NCBI GenBank assembly: GCA_963707275.1
Contig: CAVPPH010000001.1
Coordinates: 930,001 to 994,000, forward strand
Direction of reading: 5' to 3'
Source: JACKBK01 sp963707275
GTDB lineage: Bacteria > Chloroflexota > Anaerolineae > JAAEKA01
Length of the DNA: 64,000 nucleotides
A program made the position numbers and the translations under genes. How positions within the stretch are numbered: position 1 is the stretch's first letter; every line of letters starts with the position of its first letter. Positions 60,523-64,000 of this stretch are shown here, piece by piece. Below the pieces are notes generated by a model. That model saw nothing but the letters and a program-made list of their open reading frames with translations. It had not been told where the DNA came from and ran no database searches.

Positions 60523-63371
60523 TCAATGCGGGTTGCTGTCACTACCCAGTGTCGCGAAATAGGCTTGCAACAGCGGATGGATGAAGATGTAACCGCCGCC
60601 GACGCGGCGCAGGAAGATCAGATCGACGCATGAGTCGAGGAAACGTGGATAGTGTAGGGGGATGCTGCCTTCGCGCCGAAGGAGCAGCCTCAGCGTGACG
60701 TGGTTGATCAGCGCGATGCCGCCGAAGCCCAGCCAGGCCGCGCCGCCCAGGGATATTCCCACCTGCAGCGCGACCGCTGCGCTTTCCAGTATTTCAGCGC
60801 CGCTGGCGAGGCGAAACACGACGGCTATCACGACGGTCGCGACGACGGCGAAGATGCTGCCCACCAGCAGGCTGGTGCGCAGCGACAGCCGCATCCCCTG
60901 GTTGGGCGCAACGCGTATCGGTATCGCCCCGGCGCGCAACCCGCCGACCAGCCCGGTTATCAGCCCACCCACCGCCGCGAACATCACCACCACCGACGAC
61001 TGGGCGTTGCTGCCCGTGACATACTGGTCCAGCAGACCCGCGGCCGCGCCCAGCACCAGCCCCGGAATGCTGCCCCGCAGCCCGGCTGGCCACGACCACG
61101 TCAGCGTCTCCACCGGATGAACGTCGCGCATCCCGTTTACCCGCCGGCTATCCAGCCCGAAGAAGAGCACGAATGCCAGCGCATTGCCGTAGCTCGCACT
61201 GGATGCCTGCTCGAAGCTCGCGCCCACGGCTTGAAAGAGCAGCATCGCGACCGCGAAGGTGAACAGGCCCAGCGCTGCCAGCCAGACCAGCAGCCGCCAG
61301 CCCCGCGGCTGTGAGACGTTCGTGCCCGGCCCGGCGCGCACCTGGCGTTCGAAACCAACTGCGGTGAACACGCCCACGGCAGCGCCCACGATCAAGCCCA
61401 AAAGCAAGCAAGCCGCGACCACGCCGACGTTCATGGTCCGCAGCGCCAGCTCGGCAAAGCCTACCAGGAAGATCAGGCCCATCACCAGACCCAACGTGGC
61501 GCGCGAGAGGATCGCGTAGAACCAGCGCTGGCCGCTGGCGCGCAACCAGTCGGGCTGCAACTGCTCCAGCAGGAAGACGGACTGGCCGTGGTGGGTCATC
61601 GAGCGCGCCAGCCAACTGAGGTATTGCGTAGTCTCGGCTGGCGTTACGTCACCGCTCGTGGCTCGGTTGCCGCGACGGCGAAACATCTGCTGCACGTAGG
61701 TGGCGAAGATGTGGTTGCGCCGGTCGCCGGACGACTGCAATTGCGCCAGATCGTTGGGGGTCCCGTCCCGATAAGCCAGCGTAGCGATGTTCAGCATCAG
61801 CGGCGAGTGCATCAGTGCGCGCAGATCAGCATCTTCAGCCAGCAGGTCGGCTATGGCGCTCAGGCCCACACCGTCCGCGCGGATGTAGTCGCTTACCTGA
61901 TCATCCTCCAGCGGCTGCAAAAGCAGTGCGTTGTTCAGCGCCAACGGCTGCGGAAGAAGCTCATACTCCTCTGCGCGGCAGCAGACGGCGATCGGTGTCA
62001 GCCCGCGTTCGCGCCGGAAATCGCTGATGGCCGCGCCGCAGGCGGCCTGAGCGGCCTGTCGCATCTCATCCAGCCCGTCCAACAGCAGCAGGATCTGGTC
62101 GGTCTCGATCCAGGCCCGTCCGATCTTGTGTGGGATCAGGTACTTGGCGTTCAGCTCCTCCACCAGCCAGTCGTCCAGGCTCGGCTGGCGCTCCGACCAG
62201 GAGGAAAGGTTGAAGACGACAGGGATCGGAGAGGATGGGTCAGCAGCGGCCCGGTCGAGCAGGCGCCGCGCCAGATCCAGCATCGTGGTGGTTTTCCCGG
62301 CGCCGGGCGCACCCAGGATCAACAGCGCCTGCCCTGCATCGTCGAAGGTATCGAGGATCGACTGGTCCGCGGGCAGCGGCCGCGGCGGCAGATCAGGGGG
62401 TTGCACGACCATTGCCCACGGGTTGGCCAGCGCTCCGGGCTGCGTTTCCATGCTCAGATCGATTACCGCTGCGCCGTGCAGCGACTGCTCCAGCACGCCC
62501 TCGATCCAGAAGGCGCGCACCTTGTCCAGCAAGATGCGGCGCGCGGGCTGCGTCGTCTGGCCGTGCGGTCCGCGGCTGTGGAATCGGCTGCTCAGCGCGT
62601 CCGGCCAGTTTCCCGGCGCGGATGGACTCGAACAGTGCAGTTGTCTCGGGGTCCGGCTCGACGGCCAGTTCTTCAGCCAGGAGTTGCGTCAATTCGCCGT
62701 AGTGCGCCACGGCAGCGTTGCGTTGCCCGCTGGCGGCGAGCGCGATCATCAACTGGCGGTGGGCCGGCTCGTCAAGGCTGTCGATTTCGATCTGGCGGCG
62801 AGCAAAGGCAGCCGCAGAGTCGTAGTCGCCGTTGTCCAGCGCGTGCCCGGCCAGTTGGCTCAACGCGTCCTGGGCCTGCCGGCGAAGGCGCTGCCGCTGT
62901 GTCTGCGCCCACGTCTCGAAGCTCTCGCTGTCGGGCAGGAAGAAGCCGGCCAGCAGGTCGTCGCGGTAAAGCGCGGCCGCCTCTGTCAGCGTTCTCGGCG
63001 CGCGCCGGCGGCTGCTCCTGTTCAGCCTTGCTCAGCAGCGCCACAAACTCGGCCACGTCACAGCCATAGGCCGCAGCCGGGTTGATCTGCACCGCTTGCC
63101 GATCACTCAGCACCAGCGCCGTGTCGTCGGGCAGCCCCTGGCGCACGCGGTAGAGGGTCTGGCGCAGGTTGAGCTGCGCCGACTCCAGCGGCATGTCGGG
63201 CCAGAGCAGCGTCATCAACCCCTCACGGCGATGGGACGTGCCCGGCCGCAATGCCTCTTCGACCAGCAGGTATGCCAACAGCGCCTCGGCCTTGGCCGTC
63301 GCCAGGCGAGGCAGGGGCTGGTCTTCTGCGATCAGTTCGATGGCGCCGAAGAGGCGAACGTGAAGGGACAT
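60523..63371 (-). CDS. BTAD-NACHT-transmembrane fusion regulator (two frameshifts)
   Basis: About 945 residues in one polypeptide once two shifts (near 62940-62990 and 62540) are repaired. The N-terminus is an OmpR/SARP-type winged helix: MSLHVRLFGAIELIAEDQPL, LLAYLLVEEALRPGTSHRRE, LMTLLWPDMPLESAQLNLRQ. A bacterial transcriptional activation domain follows (LAGHALDNGDYDSAAAFARR, SLDEPAHRQLMIALAASGQR). Then comes a NACHT NTPase: Walker A LGAPGAGKTTTMLDLARRLL, Walker B ILLLLDGLDEM, and the sensor region CRAEEYELLP. The last 330 residues have nine or ten membrane helices and end with LIFLRRVGGGYIFIHPLLQA followed by YFATLG. A membrane-bound sensor-activator is inferred. Confidence 0.85.
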
Positions 63372-63657
63372 GGCGGAGAAATGGTTAATGGCGAGTGGGC
63401 AACGGTTGATGGTTATTGGCAGGGCGGGATGGTGACGGGGACAGTATCGTCACTTTTGGCTGGATTGCGCAAGCTGCGAATTCGACCGGCGCTGGGGCTG
63501 TTTTTCATGCAAATACGCAGCTGTAACGCTGTTTGCCTCTCTGATAGGCGCTGTTGTAACGGTCAGATAACGGGGATATGGGAGACTGGGGCCAGCGAAA
63601 CGAAACACGGAGCGGCCAGCAAGCGCCGCTCACTACCTTGAAATCTGGAGGCAACGT

Positions 63658-64000
63658 ATGAACACTCGAACCGACTGAATCTCACCCGTACAGGATGAAC
63701 ATCTGGCCGCTGGCAGCCGGCGCATCGACCGTCATTGTCGGTCTGATTTTCCTGGCCGAGAATCTGCTGGCGACCGACCTGGATAACCTGTGGGCGCTGG
63801 GACTGCTGCCGCTGGCTGTGGGAGCGATGTACGAAGTCTGGCAGCGCCGCCAGGCCACTGGCCGGATCACGGCAATCATGATTGCCGGTTTGCTGTTCGG
63901 CGTCACTATGGCGCTGGCTGTGTCGATGTCGCTCTTCTCACTGAGCATGGGCGAGATGTGGCCGATCTTCCTGATCGCCGGCGGCGGCACGGCCATGCTG
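63658..64000 (+). CDS. Partial membrane protein at window end (one frameshift)
   Basis: The gene runs off the right edge. GGAGG stands six bases before the ATG at 63658. After MNTRT the frame breaks near 63673 and resumes as ESHPYRMNIWPLAAGASTVI. Three or four helices are visible (VIVGLIFLAENLLAT, LWALGLLPLAVGAMYEVW, ITAIMIAGLLFGVTMALAVS). The order of helices resembles small bacterial membrane domains found in front of cell-envelope stress regulators, but too little is present to name it. It is divergent from the BTAD-NACHT gene, with 286 bases between them, and may be its target. Confidence 0.55.

Noticed and set aside
61588..63069. Open frame of 493 codons on the plus strand
   Set aside because: It is antisense to the BTAD-NACHT gene, whose Walker motifs and helices are clear. 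Its composition (Arg, Gln, Val from GC-rich antisense) is that of a shadow frame and no family signature is present.

Overview
The window is high-GC bacterial DNA and looks like a Chloroflexota chromosome, probably Anaerolineae, Caldilineae or a relative. The evidence is the mix of families: NosL/NosY, TlyA, a DPPR-synthase-like UbiA enzyme, WecG/TagA and GT9 transferases without an LPS core operon, SH3b/L,D-transpeptidase and glycosidase lipoproteins with long Thr-Pro linkers, and a BTAD-NACHT regulator. Intergenic spaces are full of heptanucleotide tandem repeats and short palindromes. This is an inference from gene content: there is no rRNA in the window. No phage, CRISPR array or transposase was seen. 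One tRNA (Val-CAC) and one probable MITE are present.

Layout. 0-7.6 kb is a respiratory block: 3' end of a NosY-like permease, NosL, a monohaem cytochrome c, an HNH membrane fusion, DUF2249, a cupin, an NnrS-like membrane protein, two tandem paralogous 4-TM proteins, a DUF166 protein and haem A synthase. 7.7-20.7 kb holds mixed housekeeping genes (DUF3054, a secreted serine protease, a 2Fe-2S ferredoxin, a PHP-AlbA_2 fusion, DPPR synthase, TlyA, an unknown two-gene operon, LigA). 20.8-25.7 kb encodes surface proteins: a dockerin-like secreted protein, an anchored protein, a membrane-anchored cohesin protein and an SH3-rich L,D-transpeptidase. 25.9-29.6 kb holds PPK2, CoaBC and pyrimidine-nucleoside phosphorylase. 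29.8-36.4 kb is a tightly overlapping glycan operon (GT4, GT9, WecG, heptose kinase, heptose adenylyltransferase) followed by MurJ. 38.5-45 kb has three tandem surface glycoside hydrolases, the last preceded by a leader with its own terminator. 45.4-57.5 kb includes a RusA-like nuclease, RsmI, a SWIM protein, a flippase-like protein, a UDP-sugar dehydrogenase, three M16 proteins, an aldo/keto reductase and AcpS. 57.6-64 kb has a tetrahaem lipoprotein, a large secreted protein, a BTAD-NACHT-membrane regulator and a partial membrane protein.

A dominating property is that about half of the genes change reading frame at one or more places although the protein family signature continues in the next frame. 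LigA alone needs at least five shifts. This fits uncorrected single-base indels in the assembly better than pseudogenes. I therefore annotate such loci as single genes spanning all their pieces and say where the shifts fall.

Promoters are readable as TTGaca-17-TATAAT. At four genes the start codon lies 6-8 bases after the -10 box with no ribosome site, so leaderless mRNAs are likely.
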